Shown here: positions 9,022 through 16,309 of the stretch, piece by piece
How positions within the stretch are numbered: position 1 is the first letter of the stretch
How the letters are laid out: the number at the start of each line of letters is the position of its first letter
Source of the DNA: Actinopolymorpha pittospori
GTDB taxonomy: Bacteria > Actinomycetota > Actinomycetes > Propionibacteriales > Actinopolymorphaceae
NCBI RefSeq assembly: GCF_014873875.1
Contig: NZ_JADBEM010000001.1
Span: 9,424,001-9,488,000 of the forward strand
Reading direction: 5' to 3'
DNA: 64,000 bases
The notes under the pieces: model-generated
Databases searched by the model: none
Told to the model about the DNA's origin: nothing
Seen by the model: only the letters and a program-made list of their open reading frames with translations
Translations under genes and position numbers: made by a program

Positions 9022-10041
9022 TTGCCGAAGCTGCCGACCGTGGTGGTGTTGTCCCTTGGCGGGACGATCGCCATGACTTCAGGTGATGCGGACGGACAAG
9101 GCGGCGTCCGTCCCGCGCTCGACGCCGCCGCCCTGGTCGCGGCCGTACCCGACATCGCCGCGCGCGCCGACGTCCGCGCCCACGCCGTCCGCTCGGTGCC
9201 CGGCGCCTCACTTGGGTTCGACGACCTGCTCGGCGTGCTCGCGGCCGCCCGCTCGGAGGTGGACGCGGGCGCCGCCGGGATCGTCGTCACCCAGGGCACC
9301 GACACCATCGAGGAGTCCGCGTACTTCCTCGACCTGGTCTGGGACCGGGCCGAGCCGCTGGTGGTGACCGGAGCCATGCGCCACCCGGAGCAGCCCGGCG
9401 CCGACGGTCCGGCGAACCTGCTCGCCTCCGTCGTCGTCGCCACGTCCGCTCCGGCGCGCGAGCGCGGCGTCCTCGTCGTCCTGAACGACGAGATCCACGC
9501 CGCCCGGCAGGTACGCAAGACCCACAGCAGCGCGCTCGGCGCGTTCACCTCCCCCGACGCAGGTCCCACCGGACGCGTCCGCGAAGGGGCGGCCCACTTC
9601 TTCGCGCCCGCAGACCGCCACGAGCGCCTTCCCGTCCCGGCCGGATCCCGTTGGCCGCGGGTCGCCGTGGTCGAGACGGTGCTGGACGAGGCTGGCGACC
9701 TGCTGCCGCTGATCTCCGAGCACACCCACGACGCCGTGGTGACCAGCGCCTTCGGGGTCGGGCACGTGTCGGAGACCATGGCCGAGCGGATCGGGAAGCT
9801 CACCGCCTCGATGCCTGTCACGTTCGCGTCCCGAACCGGCGCGGGCGGCACCTTCGAGCGGACGTACGGATTCCCGGGATCCGAGGCGGACCTGCTGGCC
9901 CGGGGCGCGATCCCGGCCGGCCGGCTCGACCCCCGAAAGGCGCGGATCCTGCTGACGCTTCTCCTGGCCGACGGCGCGACCCTGGACAAGATCCGGGCCG
10001 CGTTCGTCGTGCACGGCGGGGCGGGAAGAGGGCGGCCATGA
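9022..10041 (+). CDS. L-asparaginase family amidohydrolase
   Basis: 339 aa, normal for the bacterial asparaginase/glutaminase fold. The two threonine motifs are intact: SLGGTIAM near the N terminus (residues 11-18) and VTQGTDTIEE. NDEIHAARQVRKTHSSALGAF and the Lys that supports the second Thr also fit. Hydrolyses an amide side chain to acid plus ammonia; in this locus the substrate could be a pathway amide rather than asparagine. TTG at 9022 chosen because GGAGG at 9012-9016 lies 5 bases upstream. No export signal, so cytoplasmic. Its stop overlaps the GntR start as ATGA; it diverges from the MFS operon. Confidence 0.9.
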   Translation: MPKLPTVVVLSLGGTIAMTSGDADGQGGVRPALDAAALVAAVPDIAARADVRAHAVRSVPGASLGFDDLLGVLAAARSEVDAGAAGIVVTQGTDTIEESAYFLDLVWDRAEPLVVTGAMRHPEQPGADGPANLLASVVVATSAPARERGVLVVLNDEIHAARQVRKTHSSALGAFTSPDAGPTGRVREGAAHFFAPADRHERLPVPAGSRWPRVAVVETVLDEAGDLLPLISEHTHDAVVTSAFGVGHVSETMAERIGKLTASMPVTFASRTGAGGTFERTYGFPGSEADLLARGAIPAGRLDPRKARILLTLLLADGATLDKIRAAFVVHGGAGRGRP

Positions 10042-10709
10042 GCCTTTCCGGCATCGTCGGCACCAACCGGACACCGACGGCACACGAGTTCGTCCGCGCG
10101 ACGCTACGGAAGGCGATCCTGGACGGATCCCTCCCGGGCGGCACCCGGCTGGTGCAGACCGGCGTCGCCTCCGAACTCGGGGTCAGTACGACACCGGTCC
10201 GGGAAGCGCTGCGCGACCTCGCCACCGAGGGACTGGTCTTCTTCGATCCCCACCGCGGCGCCGTCGTCCGCACCCTCGACATCAACGAGGTGCGCGAGAT
10301 CTACGAACTCCGCGCCACGCTGGAGCCGCTCATGGTCCGGCGGGTGATCGACCGGATCTCCCTCGCGACCCTGGAGCGGGCCGAGGCACTCATCGCCGCG
10401 ATGGACGACGAGCGACGCCCCTCGGACTGGGTCGGGCTGAACAGCGAGTTCCACGGCCTGCTCACCGAGGTCGACGACGGCAGCCGGCTCGCGGACATCC
10501 TCGCGAAGCTACGCGACAGCGCGAGCGTCTACATCAGCCTCTCCCTCGACGCCCGTGAGCAACAGATGCCAGAAGCCAACGACGAACACCGGCAGCTGGT
10601 CAAGGCCTACCGTGCGGGCGACGTCGAGAAGGCCATCGACATCACCCTGACGCACTTCAACGCCACCCTCGCCGCGATCGAGGAGGCACACCGGTCCGGG
10701 GCGATCTGA
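10038..10709 (+). CDS. GntR family transcriptional regulator, FCD subgroup
   Basis: 223 aa. N-terminal winged helix (residues 15-75: FVRATLRKAILDGSLPGGTRL, ASELGVSTTPVREALRDLATEGLVFF, GAVVRTL) and a helical FCD ligand domain (REIYELRATLEPLMVRR, NSEFHGLL, DEHRQLVKAYRAGD) with the Asp/His pattern used for metal and carboxylate effectors. ATG at 10038 overlaps the asparaginase stop (ATGA). Likely the local repressor of both divergent operons, induced by an acid intermediate; the 8968-8985 palindrome is the candidate site. Confidence 0.88.
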   Translation: MSLSGIVGTNRTPTAHEFVRATLRKAILDGSLPGGTRLVQTGVASELGVSTTPVREALRDLATEGLVFFDPHRGAVVRTLDINEVREIYELRATLEPLMVRRVIDRISLATLERAEALIAAMDDERRPSDWVGLNSEFHGLLTEVDDGSRLADILAKLRDSASVYISLSLDAREQQMPEANDEHRQLVKAYRAGDVEKAIDITLTHFNATLAAIEEAHRSGAI

Positions 10710-10770
10710 GGCGCATCTCCGGCGGTTACAGCCGGCTGCTGTCGTGGGCCCAGCACGTCAGGGATCGACG

Positions 10771-11285
10771 CTACGTCGAGCCGAGCTCGAAGCGCCGGAG
10801 CACCCTGAACACCGTGTCCGTGGTCTCCGTGAAGAGCAGCTCGCTCACCTCGAACTCGCCATGGAGGCGTCGACCGGCCAACTCGGCGAGGCAGGCGGGT
10901 CCGTGCCGGGACGTACCCGGATGGACGACGGTGACGTGCGGCGGGAAGTCGAGGGACCGGAACGGCGGCGCCAGCAGGTCACGTCGTAGCCGCGCCCATC
11001 CCTGCTCGGCGTCCTCGACCGCGAAGAACACGCCGCCGCGGCCGTCGTCCTCGGCGAAGACCCCACCCATCCGCAGCCTGAACGCTCGGGTCAGCGCGAC
11101 ACACCGGGAGGCGCGTCGCAACAGCATCTCGTCGTCCCCGGTCTCCTCGGGGTAGGTGACCGTGACATGCGCCGGTACCAGCACCCCGCCATCACCGGGT
11201 CCCACCTGCGGCGCAGAGCCTCCACCCGGTCGGACGCGGCGCCCACCACCGCGACGCACAGATGACGCCGAACGGTCGTGGTCAC
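10771..11285 (-). pseudogene. 2'-5' RNA ligase/LigT-like phosphodiesterase, frameshifted
   Basis: The C-terminal two thirds carry both HxTx motifs of the 2H phosphoesterase superfamily (HVTVTYP and HVTVVHP), which cut or seal 2',5' or cyclic phosphodiesters. The N-terminal strand (RRHLCVAVVGAASDRVEAL) is in another frame. Adding one G to the run at 11184-11187 (CCCC on the plus strand) restores WDPVMAGVLVPAHVTVTYP. GTG at 11285 looks leaderless: TACCGT (minus strand, 11293-11298) lies 7 bases upstream. The change may be a homopolymer sequencing error or a real loss. About 170 aa when repaired, normal for the family. Divergent from the glycosyltransferase, with 49 bp between the two GTGs. Confidence 0.75.
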
Positions 11286-11334
11286 GCCCCGCACGGTATC
11301 GGCCGCCCCGGGACGCGCGTACTACCGTTGCGGG

Positions 11335-12516
11335 GTGGCGAGCATCGCGTTCTTCGCACCCATCGGGGCCGGGCACGTCAATCCCACCCTCGGCGTGGTG
11401 GCCGAGCTGGTACGCCGGGGACACCGGGTCACCTACGCCGTCACGCGGCACTTCGCCGACGCGGTCGTCGAGGCGGGCGCCGAACACGTCCCGTTCACCT
11501 CGTCCTGGGAATCCCTCGACATGGCCGCGCCGCAGATGCACGGCAAGGAGCTCGTCCGGGCCATGGGCCTGCTGCTGGCGGAGACCAGGGTCGTGCTGCC
11601 CGTCCTGGAACGCCTCGAGCCGCCGGACCTGGTGGTTCACGACGGCCCGATGGCCTGGTGGGGACGTCTGCTGGCACGGCGTTGGCAGGTTCCCTCGGTG
11701 GAGACCTGGCCCAACCTCGTGAGCAACGGGCACTGGGCGATGTCGACGAAGTACACGACGCTCAACCCGTTGAGCCCCCGCTTCCTTCTGCAGATCGCCC
11801 GAATCGGCCGGTTCCTGCGGAGCCACGGCGTCACCGACGTCCGGGCGTTCATCCAGGGCGACGACGCGTCGCTGCGGCTCGTGATGCTGCCCCGCGCCTT
11901 CCAGTACGCCGGCGACACCTTCGGGGACGGCTATCTGTTCGTCGGTCCCGGGCTCACCGAGCGCGCGTACCAGGCCGGCTGGGAGCCGAACGGTGACCTG
12001 CCGGTCGTGCTCGTCTCGTTGGGCACCGCCTACAACAACCGGCCCGACTTCTATCGTATGGTGCTCGACTCCGCGGCGGGTCGGCCCTGGCAGGTGGTGC
12101 TGGCCGTGGGCGCGGTGGATCCCGCCGGACTCGGCCCGATCCCACCGAACGTCGAGGTGCGTGCGAGGATGCCGCAACTGGCCGTCCTGCGACACGCACA
12201 GGCGTTCGTCACCCACGCCGGGATGGGCAGCACGATGGAGAGCCTGACCTTCGGGGTGCCGATGGTGGCGTTGCCGCAGATGGCCGAGCAGCGTGCCAAC
12301 GCCGACCGGATCGCCGAGCTGAACCTCGGCGTGACGCTGTCGCCCGAGCGGCTCACGTCCGAGACGCTGTGGAACGCCGTCGACCGCGTCGCGGCGGATC
12401 CGACCATCCGCGAACGCCTGACCTGGATGCGCGGCGAGATCGACGCGGCCGGTGGCGCCGGCGCGGCGGCCGACGCCATCGAGAAGCTACTGCCGTTACC
12501 GTTCAGAGCGTTTTAG
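11335..12516 (+). CDS. GT1 family (MGT/UGT-like) glycosyltransferase
   Basis: 393 aa. N-terminal acceptor half begins SIAFFAPIGAGHVNPTLGVV (the GHxNP loop); the C-terminal donor half has LVSLGTAYNN and the nucleotide-sugar motif THAGMGSTMESLTFGVPMV followed by PQMAEQRANADRI. This is the macrolide-type or UDP-glucuronosyltransferase-type fold that moves a sugar to a small hydrophobic acceptor. GTG at 11335 fits a leaderless start, with TACCGT at 11323-11328 six bases upstream. The last six codons (after EKLLP) overlap the 3' end of tnpB by 21 bp, so the insertion element seems to have entered the very end of the gene and supplied a new stop. Confidence 0.85.
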   Translation: MASIAFFAPIGAGHVNPTLGVVAELVRRGHRVTYAVTRHFADAVVEAGAEHVPFTSSWESLDMAAPQMHGKELVRAMGLLLAETRVVLPVLERLEPPDLVVHDGPMAWWGRLLARRWQVPSVETWPNLVSNGHWAMSTKYTTLNPLSPRFLLQIARIGRFLRSHGVTDVRAFIQGDDASLRLVMLPRAFQYAGDTFGDGYLFVGPGLTERAYQAGWEPNGDLPVVLVSLGTAYNNRPDFYRMVLDSAAGRPWQVVLAVGAVDPAGLGPIPPNVEVRARMPQLAVLRHAQAFVTHAGMGSTMESLTFGVPMVALPQMAEQRANADRIAELNLGVTLSPERLTSETLWNAVDRVAADPTIRERLTWMRGEIDAAGGAGAAADAIEKLLPLPFRAF

Positions 12517-13884
12517 TGCGCAAGCCTGAAAGGTAGTCCTGCCTTGCGGTGGGACGGTCCCGGTCTGACCCGCGGGTGCGGTGCCGGGTTCACGTTTCTT
12601 AGCCACCTGCCCGCCGGAGCGGGTCTTCTGGTCGGCTCCACGTGCTGCCACCGGGCCACTCCCGGCAGTGTGCCACTCGGCCGCGAGGGCGGCGAGGTTG
12701 CGTGCGGCGTTGGCGTCTCGGTCGAGGATGAGTCCGCATGCCTGGCAGGTGTAGGTCCGCTCGGACAGGGCGAGCTTGGCTTTCACCGTGCCGCATCCTG
12801 AGCAGGTCTTGGAGGAGGGGTACCAGCGGTCGGCCACCAGCAGCTGGCCGCCGTTCCAGGCGGTCTTGTATTCGAGTTGGCGGCGGAACTCGGCGAACCC
12901 GGCGTCGGCGATGTGGCGGGCCAGCCTGCGGTTGGCGAGCATGCCGGTGACGTTGAGGTCTTCGGCCACGATCGTGCCATGCTCCTGCGTCAGCCGGGTG
13001 GTGAGCTTGTGCAGGCCGTCGCGGCGCAGATTCGCCACCCGGGCGTGTGCCCGGCCCAGCCGGTTCGCGGCCCGCCGCCACCGCTTCGACGGGCGCTGCC
13101 CGGTGCGCCGATCCGGTCCGGTTTTACGCGACAGGGCGCGGCCCAGGCGCCGCATCCGCTGGTGGGCGGCGTTGAGGTGGCGCGGGTTGTCCACCAGCTC
13201 ACCGGTGGACAGGACGGCGAGGTGTTTGATGCCGACGTCGACGCCCACCACCGAGCCGGGTCGGGCAGGCACACGGTCAGCCCGCTCGACCTCCACTGTG
13301 AAGGCGACGTGCCAGCGCCCGCCGTCTCGGCGCAGCGTTGCCGACATGATCCGCGCGGTGCCGGCCTCGAGGCGGCGGGCCAGTTTGCGGGAGGACTCGT
13401 GCAGCTTCAACCGACCCAGCCGTGGCAACACCACATGCTTACGGCCGGCCTCGACGCGGATCGTACCGGTCGTAAACCGCACGCAGGGTGTGCTGCGCCG
13501 ACGGGACTTGAACCGGGGGAAACCCACGTGGCGCCCGGTCCGCTTACCTGAGCGGGAGTCCGCCCAGTTCTTCAACGCGCGGGCCAGCGCGTCCAAGCCG
13601 GTGTTGAACGCCTCCTTCGAACACTCCGCCCACCATGGCGCCACATCGTCCTTGGCGGCGTTCCACGCCTTACGCAACCCGGGCAGCGTCCACGACACCG
13701 TCGGGGTGAGCTGGCCGTCGGGGATGCCGTAGGTCCGCTCAGCGGCGCGCTGGTCCATGACCGCCTTGACCCGAGCCAACGACCAGTTGTAAGCGACTCG
13801 GGCCGCACCCGCATGCGCGAGAACCGCCCGTTCCTGAGCCGGAGTGAGGTCGAGGGCGAAACGATATGCCTGGATCGTCTTCAC
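12496..13884 (-). CDS. tnpB: TnpB, RNA-guided RuvC nuclease of IS607 element
   Basis: 462 aa, full length. N-terminal wedge region (residues 1-130, MKTIQAYRFALDLTPAQERAV), then a RuvC core with Asp216 (VGVDVGIKHLA), Glu308 (IVAEDLNVTGM) and Asp390 (DRDANAARNL), and a zinc finger with CSGCG and CQACG. TnpB proteins are transposon-encoded nucleases guided by an RNA made from the element's 3' end and are ancestors of Cas12. GTG start overlaps the tnpA stop (GTGA). The end overlaps the glycosyltransferase, so the guide RNA scaffold would lie in about 12480-12700. All catalytic residues remain although the partner transposase is broken. Confidence 0.88.
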   Translation of the reverse strand: MKTIQAYRFALDLTPAQERAVLAHAGAARVAYNWSLARVKAVMDQRAAERTYGIPDGQLTPTVSWTLPGLRKAWNAAKDDVAPWWAECSKEAFNTGLDALARALKNWADSRSGKRTGRHVGFPRFKSRRRSTPCVRFTTGTIRVEAGRKHVVLPRLGRLKLHESSRKLARRLEAGTARIMSATLRRDGGRWHVAFTVEVERADRVPARPGSVVGVDVGIKHLAVLSTGELVDNPRHLNAAHQRMRRLGRALSRKTGPDRRTGQRPSKRWRRAANRLGRAHARVANLRRDGLHKLTTRLTQEHGTIVAEDLNVTGMLANRRLARHIADAGFAEFRRQLEYKTAWNGGQLLVADRWYPSSKTCSGCGTVKAKLALSERTYTCQACGLILDRDANAARNLAALAAEWHTAGSGPVAARGADQKTRSGGQVAKKREPGTAPAGQTGTVPPQGRTTFQACALKRSER

Positions 13885-14487
13885 CCCGAGCCGTCCTCAG
13901 TGGCTGCCCCAGTGGCTGCATCGACGGCGGCCCGGGCACGGTCCGCCGACGGCCGGGGGCCATACAGGCGGGCGCACAGCGACGTCAGGATCTCGGTGAC
14001 GTCGCGCACGAGGCCTCCTCCACCAGGTCACCGTCGACCTCGGTTGGGTCGACCACAAGCAGGCGGCGGCCCTGCGCGGCTAGCGCCGCCTCGACGTACT
14101 CGACGCCGAACCGAGCGAACCGGTCGCGCCGCTCAACCACGATCATCGACACGGCAGGGTCGCGCAGCAGGGCGAGGAACTTCCTACGATGCCCGTCCAA
14201 CGCGGACCGACCTCGGTCACCACCCGGTCAACGGGCAACCCCTGGCCGGTAACCCACGTGGTGACCCGAGCGACCTGCCGATCCAGATCCGACTTCTGCT
14301 CAGCCGAGGAGACCTGTGCGTACACCACGACCTGCCCCGCGTCTCGTCGACCAGGGGCCAGTGGCTCGCCAACCATGATGAGCCGGCCCAGCCGGTACGT
14401 GGGAACAGGCAACGTCCCAGCCGCGTACTGCCGTCGCGCAGTGATGTACGCGACGCCCTGAGAAGCCGCCCACTCCTTCAAATTCAC
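13881..14487 (-). pseudogene. tnpA: IS607-type serine recombinase TnpA, two frameshifts
   Basis: Three pieces in different frames together make a normal IS607 TnpA. Piece 1 (from GTG 14487) has a MerR-like helix-turn-helix (NLKEWAASQGVAYITARRQY) and the start of the resolvase domain. Piece 2, after a shift near 14198-14205, has GHRRKFLALLRDPAVSMIVV and RRDRFARFGVEYVEAAL. Piece 3, after a shift near 14003-14018, has VRDVTEILTSLCARLYGPR and ends at the GTGA shared with tnpB. The conserved catalytic YARVSS reads YAQVSS (Gln codon at 14314-14316, one base from CGG Arg). Loss of a catalytic Arg plus two shifts argues for real decay. Confidence 0.82.
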
Positions 14488-14561
14488 ACCAAACACCCCA
14501 GCCCGCCAAAGAGCGCCAAAGATTCCCGACGCGCTGGCAGCTCCTAGCCCTAGCGTGCGCT

Positions 14562-14903
14562 CTACCGCAGCGGCGAATAGTCGGTCGGCGACAGGAAGAC
14601 ACTCTCGACGCGCTCGGTCAGCGAACCGTCGACCTCCGAGGCGGACTTGACGCTGATCCACTCCGGGTCGGCGCGGAAGGCATCCCAGGCCTGGTCGGCG
14701 CTGGCCCGGTCGGGGAACGCGAGGACGTAGACGAGCGCGTTGTCGCGGTCCGGCTCGTCGGTGGGGCTGAAGAAGGCGACCAGCTCCATGCCGTGCTTGG
14801 CGAAGAGCGCGAGCGTGTGCTCCCGGAACCGCCGGTGCAGCGCGTCGAGCTTGCCGGGTGCGGCGTAGTAGGTACGGAGTTCGAACACGCGGTCGGTGGT
14901 CAT
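14562..14903 (-). CDS. NIPSNAP family protein (dimeric alpha-beta barrel)
   Basis: 113 aa. FELRTYYAAPGKLDALHRRF, HGMELVAFFSPTDEPDRDNALVYVLAF and a late aromatic/acidic tail match NIPSNAP-domain proteins, ferredoxin-like dimers with no settled reaction. ATG at 14903 has AGGA 8 bases upstream. Next to the left end of the IS607 element; the gene itself looks complete. Confidence 0.82.
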   Translation of the reverse strand: MTTDRVFELRTYYAAPGKLDALHRRFREHTLALFAKHGMELVAFFSPTDEPDRDNALVYVLAFPDRASADQAWDAFRADPEWISVKSASEVDGSLTERVESVFLSPTDYSPLR

Positions 14904-15086
14904 CGTCCATCCTGTCGGGCGTTGGGCGACGTGCGTCGCGGGGTGCGTCCGCGGGTCGGGGCGCCCCTGCGAGGCTACCGATCCGCGGTCGACCCAGGTC
15001 CGCGCGGTACTCCTCCCCGGTCCGGCTGACAGCCCCACTCCGCGGTGTCGGTGTTGGGTCCGGGGACCAAAGGAGTATGGAACACG

Positions 15087-15099
15087 TTGGTAAGCGCTC
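15087..15099. promoter_or_regulatory. LacI-type operator candidate TTGGTAAGCGCTC
   Basis: The same 13 bases occur in reverse orientation at 44720-44732, in the divergent promoter of the sugar locus. The AGCGCT core is typical of LacI/GalR sites. Here it lies just past the 3' end of the low-GC HAD gene and about 185 bp upstream of the NIPSNAP start, with no sugar gene left beside it. Confidence 0.4.
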
Positions 15100-15101
15100 C
15101 T

Positions 15102-15743
15102 TCAGGTTACATCGATAATGATGTCCTTCAATTCAATCAAGGTTTCGATTCGGTAGCTAGCCTGTGTAAAGTCATGTGCTTTTGTAAAGTCATTGTAGAC
15201 AATGGCACAGTCGATACCGGCCGCCACGGCTGAGTTCAGCCCTCTGGATGAATCCTCTACAACCAGTGTCTCTTCTTTGGTGGCTCCGAGGCGCTTCAAG
15301 CCGGTCAGGTACGGCTCCGGGTGCGGCTTGGCGAGGTCGTAGTCTTCGCGGGCAAGGATGAAATCCATGAATTGTTTGATCTGGCGCTTCTCATGGATGA
15401 TCTCAAAATCTACACGTTTCGAAGTCGTCACGATGGCCATGCGGACGTATTTTGACAGTTCGGCAAGAGCTTCAACGACGCCTTCAATCTCAATGGCTTC
15501 CGTTCTGAGGTATTCCTGATAATAATCATTACGGACCTCACGCTGCCTGCCGATGGTCCGCTCATCAATACCTGCCGCCCTGGCCTGGGCCCAGGTGGCC
15601 AGTCCCTGGGTCATGTCTCGGAGGTACTGGTCCCTGTCCAAGGTGAATCCAATTTCCGCCAGGGCGCGTTCTCCAGCTTTGTAATACCAGAATTCGGTAT
15701 CCACCAGAACACCATCATGATCGAAGAGTATGTACTTTTTCAC
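15102..15743 (-). CDS. HAD-superfamily phosphatase, beta-phosphoglucomutase/DOG-phosphatase-like
   Basis: 213 aa, normal for subfamily I HAD. Motif I FDHDGVLVDTE (nucleophile Asp; most relatives have FDxDG), motif II IVTTSKR, motif III Lys in AKPHPEPY, motif IV VVEDSSRGLNSAVAAG. Removes phosphate from a small phosphosugar or similar in the cytoplasm. GTG start at 15743 has AAAGGA upstream. Base and codon use are very unlike the rest: runs such as 15121-15180 and 15361-15420 are only about 37-42% GC by eye, with many AAT, ATT, AAA and TTT codons. This points to recent transfer from a lower-GC host. No transposase is directly attached, though an IS607 element lies 1.2 kb away. Confidence 0.85.
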   Translation of the reverse strand: MKKYILFDHDGVLVDTEFWYYKAGERALAEIGFTLDRDQYLRDMTQGLATWAQARAAGIDERTIGRQREVRNDYYQEYLRTEAIEIEGVVEALAELSKYVRMAIVTTSKRVDFEIIHEKRQIKQFMDFILAREDYDLAKPHPEPYLTGLKRLGATKEETLVVEDSSRGLNSAVAAGIDCAIVYNDFTKAHDFTQASYRIETLIELKDIIIDVT

Positions 15744-15808
15744 TCGCTGATCCTTTCCGGTAGCCCCGGCAAACCATGGCCGTCGAGCGTGTCTCCCGGG
15801 TCCAGGTG

Positions 15809-16165
15809 TCACTCCTCGCCGGAGAAGCGCTCCCACGCCGACTGCCGGCTGATCCCGAGCGCCTCCCCGATGCGCGCCCACGTCACACCGAGCTCACGCA
15901 GGCGGCGGACATGTTCGGTGACGGCTCGCTCCACGTGTCCACGGGAGGAGTCGAGTCTCGTCATCTGCGCGAGGAGTTCCTCCTCGCTCTTCTCGGTCAG
16001 GTCCGGCAGCGACGCGACCCGTTCGTCGGCGAGGATCTGGTCGCACAGGCCAACGCACCCGTCGCAGATGAAGACCGCCGGACCGGCGATCAGCCTCTCG
16101 ACCTCACCCTTCTCCTTGCCGCAGAAGGAACAGGCGAACACCTGGGTCTCCGTCTTCGCGGCCAT
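15809..16165 (-). CDS. ClpX-type C4 zinc finger + HTH protein
   Basis: 118 aa. Residues 8-45 form a ClpX-like zinc finger with Cys12, Cys15, Cys34 and Cys37 (CSFC and CDGC). Residues 78-118 form a helix-turn-helix (VRRLRELGVTWARIGEALG, ISRQSAWERF). There is no AAA+ domain, so it is not ClpX; it looks like a small DNA-binding protein using the finger for dimer or partner contact. ATG at 16165 lies 25 bp from two palindromes at 16190-16234, suggesting self-regulation. It follows the membrane alpha/beta hydrolase gene on the same strand. Exact function unknown. Confidence 0.75.
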   Translation of the reverse strand: MAAKTETQVFACSFCGKEKGEVERLIAGPAVFICDGCVGLCDQILADERVASLPDLTEKSEEELLAQMTRLDSSRGHVERAVTEHVRRLRELGVTWARIGEALGISRQSAWERFSGEE

Positions 16166-16189
16166 CCTGGCACCCCCGATCCAATCTTT

Positions 16190-16234
16190 TGTCAGGTGAT
16201 CCCTGACAGATTGCTTGTCAGGCTAGCCCTGACA
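16190..16234. promoter_or_regulatory. Two tandem 19-bp palindromes TGTCAGG-N5-CCTGACA
   Basis: Copy 1 at 16190-16208 and copy 2 at 16216-16234 have identical perfect 7-bp arms around different 5-bp centres (TGATC and CTAGC). Centre-to-centre distance is 26 bp. They begin 25 bp upstream of the zinc finger/HTH gene start on the minus strand, where a promoter is expected, so they look like a double operator. The adjacent HTH protein is the first candidate binder. Confidence 0.65.
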
Positions 16235-16309
16235 GAGTGCGACGTCAACGACCCGTGATGCTGACCCGGCCAGTCGAGCGCCGGGGAGCGCGCGTCGGTC
16301 ACGCACCGT

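Larger units (their letters stand above)
12496..14487 (-). mobile_element. IS607-family insertion sequence (tnpA pseudogene + tnpB)
   Basis: Serine-recombinase tnpA followed by tnpB with a GTGA overlap is the IS607 layout. The element lies between the glycosyltransferase 3' end and the NIPSNAP gene stop at 14562. IS607 elements have no terminal inverted repeats and no target duplication, so the exact ends cannot be fixed from this sequence; the bounds given are the outer gene ends. tnpA carries two frameshifts and a changed catalytic Arg, so the copy should not move without help. Confidence 0.8.

Noticed and set aside
15809..16165. ClpX protease subunit
   Set aside because: Only the zinc finger is shared; no AAA+ domain.
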